A stretch of DNA of 64,000 bases from Emcibacteraceae bacterium (GCA_021774795.1 JAJFIR010000053.1:186001-250000), one strand, 5' to 3'. Numbered from the stretch's first letter, positions 8,685-17,285 are shown. Numbers and translations: made by a program. The notes: generated from the sequence alone by a model not told the origin.

Positions 8685-8835
8685 CACGTATCGGACCATG
8701 CCCATGTTCATGCAGAAAAAGTAGAGAGCAAAACGTCGATGAAGATTTTTGCGCCGTGGGCGTTTGTTCATTATTTTCGTACTTGGCCCGTGTGAGCCGC
8801 TTATCCCTTTGATGATGGTGCCGAATATTAATATC
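8685..8835 (+). pseudogene. UreH/TauE-like membrane protein remnant (frameshifted)
   Basis: One frame reads a His-rich segment (DHAHVHAEKVES) and then MKIFAPWAFV. The next frame continues FIIFVLGPCEPLIPLMMVP. The His-rich loop followed by F-V-L-G-P-C-E-P-L-I-P-L is typical of UreH-domain/sulfite-exporter-like membrane proteins implicated in metal transport. A frameshift near 8770 separates the halves, and the rest of the gene is missing. It runs into the 3' end of the convergent TerB-like gene. Confidence 0.5.
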
Positions 8836-9201
8836 CTACAATTGAACAAGATCGGCTGGCGTTAACTGTAATGTCGTAGCTACGTTGTTAAACATCTCAA
8901 TTTCGCGTGCATGAGAATGGCCATCAGCAATAACTATTTTTTTTAAAGAGCGGACGATTGTTTTTCTATCTGCTAAATCGAGTTGTTTCAATACAGACTT
9001 CAAATATTTACCAATTTCCCGTCTTTCAATAAATTCTGCTTTCGCTGCCATGTGGACTTGCGCCGAAGTAACGGAGAGGCCAAGTTCATCATTCATAACC
9101 TCCTGCACCGCCTCAACCTCTATTTGCTTAACATTGGTATCAGCACGGGTCATCACAGATAGCGTTTTAAGTAAGGCTTCTTGCGGTACAGTTAGTGACA
9201 T
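8836..9201 (-). CDS. TerB-like helical protein
   Basis: The ATG at 9201 has GGAGAG four bases upstream, giving a 121-aa, wholly alpha-helical, cytosolic product. It has the TerB/DjlA-type layout of acidic helices with paired motifs: VMTRADTNVKQIEVEAVQEV near the start and KIVIADGHSHAREIEMFN near the end. TerB folds are found in tellurite-resistance proteins and DjlA co-chaperones, but their biochemical role is poorly defined. It is a single gene with no ter operon nearby. Confidence 0.7.
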   Translation of the reverse strand: MSLTVPQEALLKTLSVMTRADTNVKQIEVEAVQEVMNDELGLSVTSAQVHMAAKAEFIERREIGKYLKSVLKQLDLADRKTIVRSLKKIVIADGHSHAREIEMFNNVATTLQLTPADLVQL

Positions 9202-9563
9202 AATACTCTCCAAATTAATACATTAAAAGATGCTTCTACGTGCATCAAACATAACTTGAATAAAAAAGTCAACTTTATATTAAAATGTTCCCAGTCAAAG
9301 TTCGTGTCTCAAAAGTTATTACTTGCGTAGGTGAGTATTTTGCCATTTAGAGCTAAGATTAATCGGATATTATTTCGCCTTAAAACAAATTTAATTCATG
9401 TTGTTGATTTTTCAATGTAGAAAATCAGTCATTTCAAACAATCTGAACGACTGCGTTGGATGGTGATCCAAAGCGGTCATTCAACGTAATTAGAAATTTT
9501 CTTGACAGATAAGGGTAAAAATGTGTGACATGAAGAAAACGACGATGACTTTGAGGAAAGAAT
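9202..9563. other. Intergenic stretch, 362 bp, divergent promoters
   Basis: This gap separates the leftward TerB-like gene from the rightward DUF1579-like gene. A TTGACA at about 9504 is a possible -35 element for the latter, without a clear -10 box. No reading frame or repeat of note was seen. Confidence 0.4.
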
Positions 9564-10097
9564 ATGATGAGAACCGCATTCTTTGGCGCAGCACTGATGC
9601 TAGGCCTACAAAGCCTGGTAACTGCGCAGCAAAATCATAACGTTTGTGAAGAAACGGGAGTGGCAAGGAGTCTGGATTTTTGGCTTGGTGAATGGAAGGT
9701 TTATGATCAGCAGAATAATCTCACAGGCCATAACAGGATTGAAAAAGAACTATCCGGCTGCGCTGTTTTTGAGCATTGGACAGGATTAGATGGTCCGGGT
9801 GGCAAAAGCCTTTTTTATTTTGATGCGGCCAATCAAAGCTGGCATCAAGTATGGGTCACGCCGTTCACCGATCAGCCAGGTGGTTTGAAACGCAAAGATA
9901 TGATTGAAGAATTCGGGAATGGCGGCGTCCGATTTGAGGGTCGCGTCTTACTGCCAAACGGCGACAGCTATCTCGACCGCACTACACTAACCCCCAATAA
10001 GGACGGGAAAGTCCGACAAGTGATTGAATTCTCACAGGATGAAGGCGAAAACTGGGAAGTTAGTTTTGATGCCACCTATGTTCCAAAGAGGGAGTAG
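9564..10097 (+). CDS. Secreted DUF1579-like protein (FWLGEW motif)
   Basis: This 177-aa product has a clear signal peptide (cleavage near VTAQQ). It also has the sequence SLDFWLGEWKVYD found in small beta-barrel proteins of the DUF1579/lipocalin-like type. Later aromatic positions (SWHQVWV) and the ending ENWEVSFDATYVPKRE fit that fold. A second, diverged family member is encoded at 16184-16678. The function of the family is unknown; a ligand-binding periplasmic barrel is the inference. Confidence 0.75.
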   Translation: MMRTAFFGAALMLGLQSLVTAQQNHNVCEETGVARSLDFWLGEWKVYDQQNNLTGHNRIEKELSGCAVFEHWTGLDGPGGKSLFYFDAANQSWHQVWVTPFTDQPGGLKRKDMIEEFGNGGVRFEGRVLLPNGDSYLDRTTLTPNKDGKVRQVIEFSQDEGENWEVSFDATYVPKRE

Positions 10098-10276
10098 AAC
10101 GAAAAAGCATACTATTTTTTGAACGGCTGCGTCCGCTCTTCGTCTTTGATAAAATCTGTCATCAATAATTTCAACTGTGGTTAGAACATTACTATAGCAA
10201 AAGGGGGAACTTTTTACACAGTCTGGGTCTAAAGATGTCAATCACTCATTCTCTGAAAATTAACCGATTTGCTTGT

Positions 10277-11176
10277 TCACCACGGTAGTGATTTACAGAT
10301 AGCAGCCAAGTGATCAACGAACAATCGCAACCGAGTTGACAAATAACGGTTCGGCATAAAAACCGCGTGTATGTCGCGGTCCGGCCACGTTGTATAATCC
10401 GGCAGAACCTTTATCAATCCACCCGATTTTAAATGTTCTGCGACATAAAATATCGGTAATATTGCTATTCCAATACCTTGAAGTGCTGCTTCGCGCATCA
10501 TTTGTCCTGTATCACTTTTAAAGGTTCCGTTTAAAGTGACCTGACCGCTCTGCCCATCGGGGGCTTTATACCTCCATTCATGCAGTCCGGTGTTCCTGGT
10601 ATAGGCAAGAACATTATGATTGGTTAAGTCTTCGGCTGATATCAAATTTCCATGTGTTTTTAAATATTCACTGCTGGCGCAGATGATGAAGGGACAAGGG
10701 GCAAGCCGTCTTGCGATCAGTGAACTATCTTTGAGTTCGCTAATTCGGATCACCAAATCAAATCCTTCACCGACAATGTCGACGATCCGATCGTCGAAGC
10801 TAATATCCAGATGGATATCTGGATATGTTTTTGCGAAAGAAGCTATTTCTTTAATAAGATAATTAATCCCCAAACTAAGAGGCATGCTTACTTTCAGTGA
10901 CCCCTTCGGATTGGTTTTAAGCTCATGGACTTGTTCTTTTGCCTCCTGTAAATCCTCGAGTGCGCGCGCCGAACGTTCGAAAAATATTGCACCTTCCTCG
11001 GTAGCCGACACTTTACGGGTGGTTCGGTTGAGTAGCTTGACCTGTAGCTCGTTTTCCAAATTCTGCACTTGTTTTGAAACAGCAGAACTTGTGATGCCGA
11101 GTTCACGAGCAGCACCCGCAAAGCTCTGATTTTTGACGACAGCTATAAAAATGCCGATGCGCGATAAGTGATCCAT
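10277..11176 (-). CDS. LysR-type transcriptional regulator
   Basis: The ATG at 11176 gives a 299-aa protein with the standard N-terminal helix-turn-helix (FAGAARELGITSSAVSKQVQ). The substrate-binding-like effector domain follows, with SMPLSLGINYLI at its start. The sequence is closest to the single-target LTTR group that regulates quinone or electrophile-response oxidoreductases. It is divergent from DoxX-pirin-FMN reductase, with a 119-bp shared promoter region, the classic arrangement for a LysR activator of its neighbour. Confidence 0.93.
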   Translation of the reverse strand: MDHLSRIGIFIAVVKNQSFAGAARELGITSSAVSKQVQNLENELQVKLLNRTTRKVSATEEGAIFFERSARALEDLQEAKEQVHELKTNPKGSLKVSMPLSLGINYLIKEIASFAKTYPDIHLDISFDDRIVDIVGEGFDLVIRISELKDSSLIARRLAPCPFIICASSEYLKTHGNLISAEDLTNHNVLAYTRNTGLHEWRYKAPDGQSGQVTLNGTFKSDTGQMMREAALQGIGIAILPIFYVAEHLKSGGLIKVLPDYTTWPDRDIHAVFMPNRYLSTRLRLFVDHLAAICKSLPW

Positions 11177-11179
11177 TAT

Positions 11180-11243
11180 TATCAACTTTATGGAATTAAT
11201 AACTTTCAATAATAGAATATTATCAATTTTATAGATTGAAAGT
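11180..11243. promoter_or_regulatory. LysR operator region (dyad and direct repeats)
   Basis: ACTTTCAAT at 11202-11210 and ATTGAAAGT at 11235-11243 form a perfect 9-bp inverted repeat. Near-identical 14-mers (ATTATCAA, C or T, TTTAT) occur about 40 bp apart at about 11178 and 11217. T-N11-A type sites spanning these elements are the expected binding sites of the adjacent LysR protein. Confidence 0.5.
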
Positions 11244-11295
11244 AAAGTCTATTCATAATTTGAACAAACGAAAATTTATTAACAGGAGAAAGATT

Positions 11296-11727
11296 ATGAC
11301 ACAAACAACAAATTTAAATTATGGAGCATTAATCGCTCGCTTAACTTTAGGAAGCATTCTGCTTGCACACGGACTTTTAAAGCTGCTCGTATTCACAATT
11401 CCCGGTACGGTCGGATATTTTGAAAGCCTTGGCCTGCCTTCTATTGCAGCCTATATGACCGTATTTGGTGAACTGGCCGCTGGCACGGCTATTTTGCTCG
11501 GCCTTTATACGCGGCTCGCTGCGTTACTTTCACTTCCTATTTTGATCGGTGCGCTGACCGTTCATGCATCAAATGGATGGGTGTTTAGTAACCCGGGCGG
11601 TGGTTGGGAATTTCCATTACTTCTCGTTGTATTAGCAGTGATAGTCGCTATTCAAGGATCGGGGGTTTATGCAATTCGCAAACTGCCAATCGTTGATGCT
11701 TTTATCCCCTCAGTTTTAAAAGCATAG
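11296..11727 (+). CDS. DoxX-family membrane protein
   Basis: The ATG at 11296 follows AGGAG and gives 143 aa with four membrane helices. The DoxX pattern is visible: ARLTLGSILLAHGLLKL, then GYFESLGLP, FGELAAGTAILLGLYTRLAA, and a C-terminal helix. DoxX/YphA-like proteins accompany quinone or thiol redox enzymes. It is the first gene of a three-gene run with pirin and an FMN reductase, 13 and 22 bp apart, under the divergent LysR regulator. Confidence 0.9.
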   Translation: MTQTTNLNYGALIARLTLGSILLAHGLLKLLVFTIPGTVGYFESLGLPSIAAYMTVFGELAAGTAILLGLYTRLAALLSLPILIGALTVHASNGWVFSNPGGGWEFPLLLVVLAVIVAIQGSGVYAIRKLPIVDAFIPSVLKA

Positions 11728-11740
11728 AAAGGAAATAATT

Positions 11741-12448
11741 ATGATTAAACATTATCCTTATAGCAAGCTTGGCCATCATGACCTCGGTTGGCTAGATGCA
11801 AGATACCATTTCAGTTTCTCCGAATATTATAACGCGCGGCGTATGGGTTTCGGCACCCTAAGAGTAATTAACGACGATATTATAAAAGCGGGAACTGGAT
11901 TTGATACACATCCGCACAAAGATATGGAGATTATTACATATGTTCGCAAGGGGGCCATTACCCACCGCGATTCAAAAGGAAATGTCGGACGAACTGAAGC
12001 CGGAGATGTTCAGGTCATGAGTGCGGGAACGGGTATCCATCATTCTGAATTTAATCTGGAGAGTGAAGATACCAATCTGTTTCAAATTTGGATTTATCCA
12101 AGAGAGAAAAACGTTAAGCCGAAATGGGATAGTTTGACTTTTCCCAAAATGAAAGTTGAAAAAACTTTACCTTTGCTTGTTTCCGGTCTTCCAGAAGATC
12201 GGAGTGACGATATCTTACATATTCATCAGGACGCAAGAATATTCGGCGGCGTTATTGATCGTGGGCAAAGCATTCGTCACTTGATAAAGAACCAAGCCTA
12301 CCTTCTGGTCTCAGAAGGGGAAGTCATCCTGGAAGGAAAAACACTTTCAAAAGGTGACGGGGCAGAAATTACAGATATTGAAAGCTTCATAATCGAAGCG
12401 AATCAGGCCTCGGAAATAGTGATCATAGATGTTCCGATGGTTCGTTAA
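11741..12448 (+). CDS. Pirin-family bicupin protein
   Basis: This 235-aa protein carries the pirin N-terminal cupin with its metal-binding residues (FDTHPHKDMEIITYV and the later GTGIHHSEFN). A C-terminal pirin domain follows (LLVSEGEVILEG). Bacterial members such as YhhW have quercetin 2,3-dioxygenase activity in vitro. With DoxX and an FMN-dependent reductase it probably forms an electrophile or quinone stress response operon under LysR control. The true substrate is not known. Confidence 0.93.
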   Translation: MIKHYPYSKLGHHDLGWLDARYHFSFSEYYNARRMGFGTLRVINDDIIKAGTGFDTHPHKDMEIITYVRKGAITHRDSKGNVGRTEAGDVQVMSAGTGIHHSEFNLESEDTNLFQIWIYPREKNVKPKWDSLTFPKMKVEKTLPLLVSGLPEDRSDDILHIHQDARIFGGVIDRGQSIRHLIKNQAYLLVSEGEVILEGKTLSKGDGAEITDIESFIIEANQASEIVIIDVPMVR

Positions 12449-12470
12449 CAAAAAAATTTAGGAGAATAAA

Positions 12471-13046
12471 ATGACAAAATTATTATTTTTTGCCGGAAGC
12501 ACGAGACGAGGTTCTCTCAATCAGAAGCTTGCGTATAAAGCGGCAAAACTTGCTGAAGAAAAAGGTGCTGCCGTGACCGTAATAGATTTAAAAGACTTTC
12601 AAATGCCATTATACGACGGTGACTTGGAGGCATCAGACGGACTTCCTGAAAATGCTATTAGATTAAAAAAGCTATTTGTGGAGCATGACGGTTTTTATAT
12701 TGCATCACCGGAATATAACAGTTCTTTCTCGGCACTGTTAAAAAATACTCTTGATTGGATTTCCCGTCCACATGAGAAAGATGAAGTGCCGCTATCAGCA
12801 TTTAATGGGAAAATAGCTGCTATAGGGTCGATTGCGCCTGGTGCGCTAGGGGGCCTGCGGGGTTTAGTGCCTTTACGAATGATGCTCGGCAATATTGCGG
12901 TACACGTTGTTCCTAATCAGGTGGCAATTTCATTCGGATTTGAAGCATTTGATGATGCAGATGAACTTAAGGATGATCGTTATGTGCAAATGTTGATAGC
13001 GTCTATTGAGCAGTTTGTAAAAACCGCACAAGCTCTTGGATATTAA
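12471..13046 (+). CDS. NAD(P)H-dependent FMN reductase (flavodoxin-like)
   Basis: This 191-aa protein of the YieF/chromate-reductase family has the phosphate-binding loop of the flavin site (FFAGSTRRGSLNQKLA), SPEYNSSFSALLKN and the GALGGLRG segment. Such enzymes reduce quinones, chromate or azo compounds by two-electron transfer, using FMN. Last gene of the LysR-controlled operon. A damaged copy of its 3' end lies 700 bp downstream. Confidence 0.93.
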   Translation: MTKLLFFAGSTRRGSLNQKLAYKAAKLAEEKGAAVTVIDLKDFQMPLYDGDLEASDGLPENAIRLKKLFVEHDGFYIASPEYNSSFSALLKNTLDWISRPHEKDEVPLSAFNGKIAAIGSIAPGALGGLRGLVPLRMMLGNIAVHVVPNQVAISFGFEAFDDADELKDDRYVQMLIASIEQFVKTAQALGY

Positions 13047-13055
13047 GAAACGATG

Positions 13056-13094
13056 GTGTGGTGCAAAGCTGTCTTTAATACAAATGCATCACAC
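13056..13094 (+). terminator. Hairpin after the FMN reductase gene
   Basis: GTGTGGTGCA and TGCATCACAC pair over 10 bp with one G-T wobble around a 19-base loop. There is no T-run, so termination may be weak. A diverged version of this hairpin also follows the 3'-end duplicate, at 13898-13933. Confidence 0.45.
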
Positions 13095-13229
13095 TATCAT
13101 TTAATAAAATAGATATCATCAAATTCCATTGTTGGCCGAATTTAATCATTCATCATCGACCAATCACTTCAATTATTGTAGACCCTACTTAAAATAAATG
13201 TTCCTCCATCGAACGAGAAAGAAAGAAAC

Positions 13230-13625
13230 ATGAAAGAAATAACAAAAATAAATCACATCGGATTGAGGGTGCGTGAACTCGAAATTTCTCGGATATTTTA
13301 TGAAAACCTTGGTTTCGACTTTATTGAAGGACCAATAGGACCTGAGCCCGTCGCGGTGATGTTACATCCTTCTGGCATAAATATTAATTTCATTCTTAAT
13401 GCCTCAACCAACGCGTATAAAAAAAATATATTAATGGATGTTGAAGAAAAACATACCGGATATACACATATTGCATTGGAGATAACTGATCCGATCGCCG
13501 TGCAAAAAAAACTAGCCGCACTTGAGATCACAATCACGGAGACGGTTGAATTACCTAACGGGGCATTTTTCTTTTTTATAAGAGACCCCGACGGCAATGT
13601 AATCGAGTTTCATAAACCCGCTTAA
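13230..13625 (+). CDS. Glyoxalase/VOC-superfamily protein
   Basis: This 131-aa protein has the glyoxalase fold signature: INHIGLRVRELEISRIFYEN at the start, THIALEITD mid-protein, and FFFIRDPDGNVIEFHKP at the end with the metal-ligand Glu. Candidate metal ligands are His in NHIG, His in THIA and the terminal Glu. Members include lyases, dioxygenases and antibiotic-binding proteins; the substrate here is not predictable. It lies between the FMN reductase gene and its partial copy, but is not part of the duplicated segment. Confidence 0.88.
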   Translation: MKEITKINHIGLRVRELEISRIFYENLGFDFIEGPIGPEPVAVMLHPSGININFILNASTNAYKKNILMDVEEKHTGYTHIALEITDPIAVQKKLAALEITITETVELPNGAFFFFIRDPDGNVIEFHKPA

Positions 13626-13741
13626 ACGAAATTAACTAAAATGCGTTGCATGCTAAAATAAGATACTAGAGTAATACTAGATATTTTAATTTATCTGAGT
13701 GTAAAAATTATGATTTAGGAGTGCGACCCAGATTGCCCGCG

Positions 13742-13882
13742 GTGCACGTTGTCCCTAGTCAGGTGGCTATTTCTTTCGGATTTGAAGCATTTGATGATGT
13801 GGATGAATTAAAAGATGTACGTCATGTGCAAATGTTGGCAACGTCAATCGAGCAATTTGTGCAGACAGCTCAGGTACTTTAG
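13742..13882 (+). pseudogene. 3'-end duplicate of the FMN reductase gene
   Basis: Forty-six codons match the last part of the reductase at 12471-13046 with few changes: VHVVPSQVAISFGFEAFDD, then DELKDVRHVQML and SIEQFVQTAQ. A TAG replaces the final Gly-Tyr. The first three-quarters of the gene are absent. The downstream hairpin is also preserved in diverged form (13898-13910 with 13921-13933). The copy must descend from a duplication that was largely deleted or a second operon that decayed. Confidence 0.88.
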
Positions 13883-14183
13883 TAATTAAGAAAAAATAGT
13901 GTTGTGTTACGGCACCTGAAGTAACATCACACTACCGTTACCGTATATAATTTTCTCGAATGTTTGCCTTGAATGAAAAGCCCGGCAATGTGATGATTGT
14001 TGCACTGCGTTTCCTTAACAACGGCATTATCATAAAAAATTCACTTATGCCTTACGCCGAAAATGGGTATCATTAAGGCATTAACAATCAATGGTAGCTA
14101 TAGAGGACAGGAATGTTAATATCTACTCAGAACTGTTGATAAAGCGGGTTCATAGTCAAGTAGCATATAGGCAAAGGATAAAA

Positions 14184-15554
14184 ATGAGTTTTTCACGTAG
14201 AAAGTTTGTTGCAGGTGCTTGTGCGCTGGCATTTTCGGGGCTTTTAAAAGGGCTCTCGGATAAGTCATATGCTGCGAGCTTTAAAAGCGTTACCGGATAC
14301 GGCGGATTAAAGCCGGATAGTATTCTCGATTTACCGGAAGGCTTTTCCTATAAAATTATATCTGCCCTAGGTGATAAAATGGATGACGGTTATTTGGTGC
14401 CGGACCGCGCGGACGGTATGGGGTGCATACCACTTGAAGGATCAAAAGTAGCACTGATTAGAAACCATGAAATTAGTTTTGGTAATCATGACCTTGCCAT
14501 GTCGGTAATGGAAAAACCGCTGCTGCCTTATGCGTATGATCAATCGGATTTAAATGAGCCTTTACCAGGCGGTACGACGACTATTATATATGATGTGGCA
14601 GCAGGCGAACGTATAAACGAATATCGCAGTTTAATAGGGACATTGGCCAATTGTGCCGGTGGAGTTACCCCTTGGGGTACCTGGCTTACTTGCGAGGAGA
14701 CCGTGGTTAAGTCCGGTGAAGCCGGACGTCTGGACCATGGTTGGGTTTTTGAAGTACCCGCCAAAGGAAATAAATTAACTAAGCCAGAGCCGTTGAAAGA
14801 CCTTGGGCGCTTTAATCACGAGGCGGTCGCGGTGGACCCAAGGACAGGAATTGTTTATTTAACGGAAGACCGCCCGAACGGCATGTTTTACCGATTTATT
14901 CCTGAAATCTATGGCGATCTTAGCAAAGGCGGAAAGTTGCAGGCACTGGGGATCAAAGGCGAAGACGCTGGATTTGATAGCCGAAATTGGGACGGCTCGT
15001 CAGTTAAGCAAGGAAGTTGGCTAAATGCTAAATGGATTGACCTTGAAGATATAGACAGTTCGGAAGATGACCTTAGAGTGAGAGGATATAAAAGCGGCGC
15101 GGCAATATTCGCGCGCGGTGAAGGAATTTATTGGGGTGACAATGAATTATATTTCTGCTGCACTAGTGGCGGAGCCAAGAATTTAGGCCAAATTATGAGA
15201 TACCGACCTTCTATCCATGAAGGACAGGCAGAAGAAAATGAACAAGATAATATCCCGGGAAGACTTCAATTATTCTTCGAGTCCGCAGATAAAAATACTT
15301 TTGGATTAGGTGACAATCTTACGGTTGCGCCTAACGGGCATCTTATAGTGTGTGAAGATCATTACGATGGCTCTACAAATCATATAAGGGGGATAACGCC
15401 AACTGGCGAGCTATACACGTTAGCGAAGCTCAATGTTGAGAGTGAAACCGCCGGAGTATGTTTTTCACCGGACGGAGGGACGTTATTTGTCAACATACAA
15501 AGCCCCACCAAAACGCTGGCGATTAAAGGACCGTGGGACAAATTCTCAAGTTAA
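14184..15554 (+). CDS. PhoX/DUF839-family protein with Tat signal
   Basis: The ATG at 14184 follows AAAGGAT. It places a twin-arginine signal (SRRKFVAGACALAFSGLL) at the N-terminus, so export of a folded protein to the periplasm is expected. The body, about 420 aa, has DUF839/PhoX features: LIRNHEI, NCAGGVTPWGTWLTCEE, GRFNHEAVAVDP, TEDRPNGMFYRF and a late APNGHLIVCEDHYDG. PhoX phosphatases are calcium/iron enzymes. Family membership is clear, but phosphatase activity is only one possibility for this branch. A redoxin gene follows 42 bp later. Confidence 0.9.
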   Translation: MSFSRRKFVAGACALAFSGLLKGLSDKSYAASFKSVTGYGGLKPDSILDLPEGFSYKIISALGDKMDDGYLVPDRADGMGCIPLEGSKVALIRNHEISFGNHDLAMSVMEKPLLPYAYDQSDLNEPLPGGTTTIIYDVAAGERINEYRSLIGTLANCAGGVTPWGTWLTCEETVVKSGEAGRLDHGWVFEVPAKGNKLTKPEPLKDLGRFNHEAVAVDPRTGIVYLTEDRPNGMFYRFIPEIYGDLSKGGKLQALGIKGEDAGFDSRNWDGSSVKQGSWLNAKWIDLEDIDSSEDDLRVRGYKSGAAIFARGEGIYWGDNELYFCCTSGGAKNLGQIMRYRPSIHEGQAEENEQDNIPGRLQLFFESADKNTFGLGDNLTVAPNGHLIVCEDHYDGSTNHIRGITPTGELYTLAKLNVESETAGVCFSPDGGTLFVNIQSPTKTLAIKGPWDKFSS

Positions 15555-15596
15555 ACAAATAATTTATTTGGGTCTGTAATAAAGGAGAAAAATAGT

Positions 15597-16142
15597 ATGT
15601 TACTTGATACGCCTCTGTGTGATTTTGGGTGGAAAGCTCCGGATTTTAAGCTTGAAGATCCAAACGGAACCCCTTTTTCAATGACCGATCATCTTGGTGA
15701 TAAAGGTCTTTTAATCGCGTTTATTTGTAATCACTGTCCTTACGTGAAGGCTATTGCCGACCGTTTGGCTGGCGACGCGGCGACTTTAATGGATGAAGGT
15801 GTAAATGTGCTTGCTGTGATGTCAAATGATTATGAAAATGTGGCGGAAGATTCCCCAAAAAATATGAAAACGTTTGCGCGAAGGCACAAGTTCATTTTTC
15901 CTTATTTAGTGGATCATGACCAAACAGTCGGGCGCGCATATGGTGCCGTGTGTACACCGGATTTTTTCGGGTTTAATAAAAATGGTGAGCTTCAATACCG
16001 AGGCCGTTTGGACGATGTCCGCATGGAAGATGCTTCAAGGCGAACCCCTGAGCTGATAAATGCGATGCGTTTGATTGCGAAAACCGGTCACGGTCCAAAG
16101 GAGCAAAAACCGAGTATGGGATGTTCGATTAAATGGCGGTAG
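15597..16142 (+). CDS. Thioredoxin-family (AhpC/TSA-like) protein
   Basis: This 181-aa redoxin begins with APDFKLEDPNG. Its active-site region is CNHCPYVKAIADRL with a CxxC. Further landmarks are VDHDQTVGRAYGAVCTPDFF (conserved cis-Pro region) and the ending SMGCSIKWR. This subgroup has a conserved Asn-His between the cysteines. There is no signal peptide, so it acts in the cytosol. It probably shares a transcript with the PhoX-like gene. The exact role, peroxidase or disulfide reductase, is undetermined. Confidence 0.9.
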   Translation: MLLDTPLCDFGWKAPDFKLEDPNGTPFSMTDHLGDKGLLIAFICNHCPYVKAIADRLAGDAATLMDEGVNVLAVMSNDYENVAEDSPKNMKTFARRHKFIFPYLVDHDQTVGRAYGAVCTPDFFGFNKNGELQYRGRLDDVRMEDASRRTPELINAMRLIAKTGHGPKEQKPSMGCSIKWR

Positions 16143-16183
16143 GTACAATCATTAAAAAATGCCGTCGACGGCTTTATTTTACT

Positions 16184-16678
16184 TTATTCCGCCCTTGTAT
16201 AGCTAATGTTCCAAAGATCATTCCAGTTCGCACCGCCACTATCGGTGCGCTGCCAGGACCAGTTAAGGCTGTCTTGTTTGATGTTTGAAAAAACCATGCG
16301 CAATTGAATTTCCGGTTCTTCGGGGTTAGGTGTCGTTTGAAAGATAAAATCATCGCCTTCTTTGTGTCCCTTCAAATTAAGATATCCGTTTTGATTGTCC
16401 ATCCAAATCTGGCGCCATGTTTTTGTGTTAATATCATATATTGAGCTGCTCATCCCGATCAGGTTTGCGCTTTTAAAGTCTTCGTTAATAACGCAGCCAC
16501 CGTGGGTTCTGGTAATGGAATTTGTGCCTGTACCGCCTTCCCAAGTCAGGTCCCAATTGCCCAGCCAGAAATCAACAAACTCATGTTCCGCCGTATCACA
16601 ATATGTTTGAGTTTGTTGCGCCTGCGTCTGGGATAAAGGGATCATAAGGAATATAAAAAGAAGAAGATATTTTTGCAT
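16184..16678 (-). CDS. Secreted DUF1579-like protein, second copy
   Basis: The ATG at 16678 follows GGGAGG and gives a signal peptide (MQKYLLLFIFLMIPLSQTQA). The mature protein has FVDFWLGNWDLTWEGG and WRQIWMDNQNGY, which line up with SLDFWLGEW and SWHQVWV of the protein at 9564-10097. Both end with an aromatic beta-strand. The two are diverged paralogues that presumably bind a small hydrophobic ligand. It is divergent to the deformylase-like gene, 94 bp away. Confidence 0.78.
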   Translation of the reverse strand: MQKYLLLFIFLMIPLSQTQAQQTQTYCDTAEHEFVDFWLGNWDLTWEGGTGTNSITRTHGGCVINEDFKSANLIGMSSSIYDINTKTWRQIWMDNQNGYLNLKGHKEGDDFIFQTTPNPEEPEIQLRMVFSNIKQDSLNWSWQRTDSGGANWNDLWNISYTRAE

Positions 16679-16772
16679 GTGATTAAACCTCCCGATAATT
16701 ATGAGTTGGAACTTGTCATTAATATCGTATATTTGTAGCATCAATACAAATAAATTGAAGAACTTTATTAAA

Positions 16773-17285
16773 ATGACAGCATTAAAACTCGTGTTCGGAC
16801 CGGCACCAATATTTAAAGAAATAGCAGAAAAGGTCGACACAATTGATGATGAAACCATATCCCTATGTGACGGTATGCGCGATTTGCTTTACCGGGAGGG
16901 TGCGGTCGGGATTGCCGCGACCATGGTTGGTGTATTAAAGCGGGTCGTGGTTGTCGATGTTCAGGAGAATGACGAAAGAACACCTTTTACAATGATTAAT
17001 CCGGAAATTACGTGGGCATCGGACGAAATGCAAACTATGGAAGAAGGGTCTATTAGTTTCCCTGGCGTATCCGCAGAAATTACGCGACCAAAAAGCATAA
17101 AGATCGATTATCTGGATCAAAATGGTGAAGAACAGACCATGGAATCAGACGGCTATCTTTCGACGGTTATCCAGCATGAGATTGATTACTTGAACGGTAA
17201 AACCTATCTGGATTATTTATCGCCAATGAGGCGTAGCTTGCTTCTTAAAAGAACCAGGAAATATACGAAACGCAGCGGTTTTTAG
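16773..17285 (+). CDS. Peptide deformylase-like protein lacking metal ligands
   Basis: This 170-aa protein aligns throughout with peptide deformylase, but its key residues are changed. Motif 1 is GAVGIAATMVG (the catalytic Gln is Met51), motif 2 is EGSISFP (the metal-ligand Cys is Ser93), and motif 3 is QHEIDYLNG (the second metal His is Tyr139). His135 and Glu136 remain. It is therefore unlikely to be an iron/zinc deformylase. A normal deformylase with all motifs is encoded at 49131-49658. The frame is intact and the fold residues are kept, so it is probably expressed for another function. Confidence 0.88.
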   Translation: MTALKLVFGPAPIFKEIAEKVDTIDDETISLCDGMRDLLYREGAVGIAATMVGVLKRVVVVDVQENDERTPFTMINPEITWASDEMQTMEEGSISFPGVSAEITRPKSIKIDYLDQNGEEQTMESDGYLSTVIQHEIDYLNGKTYLDYLSPMRRSLLLKRTRKYTKRSGF

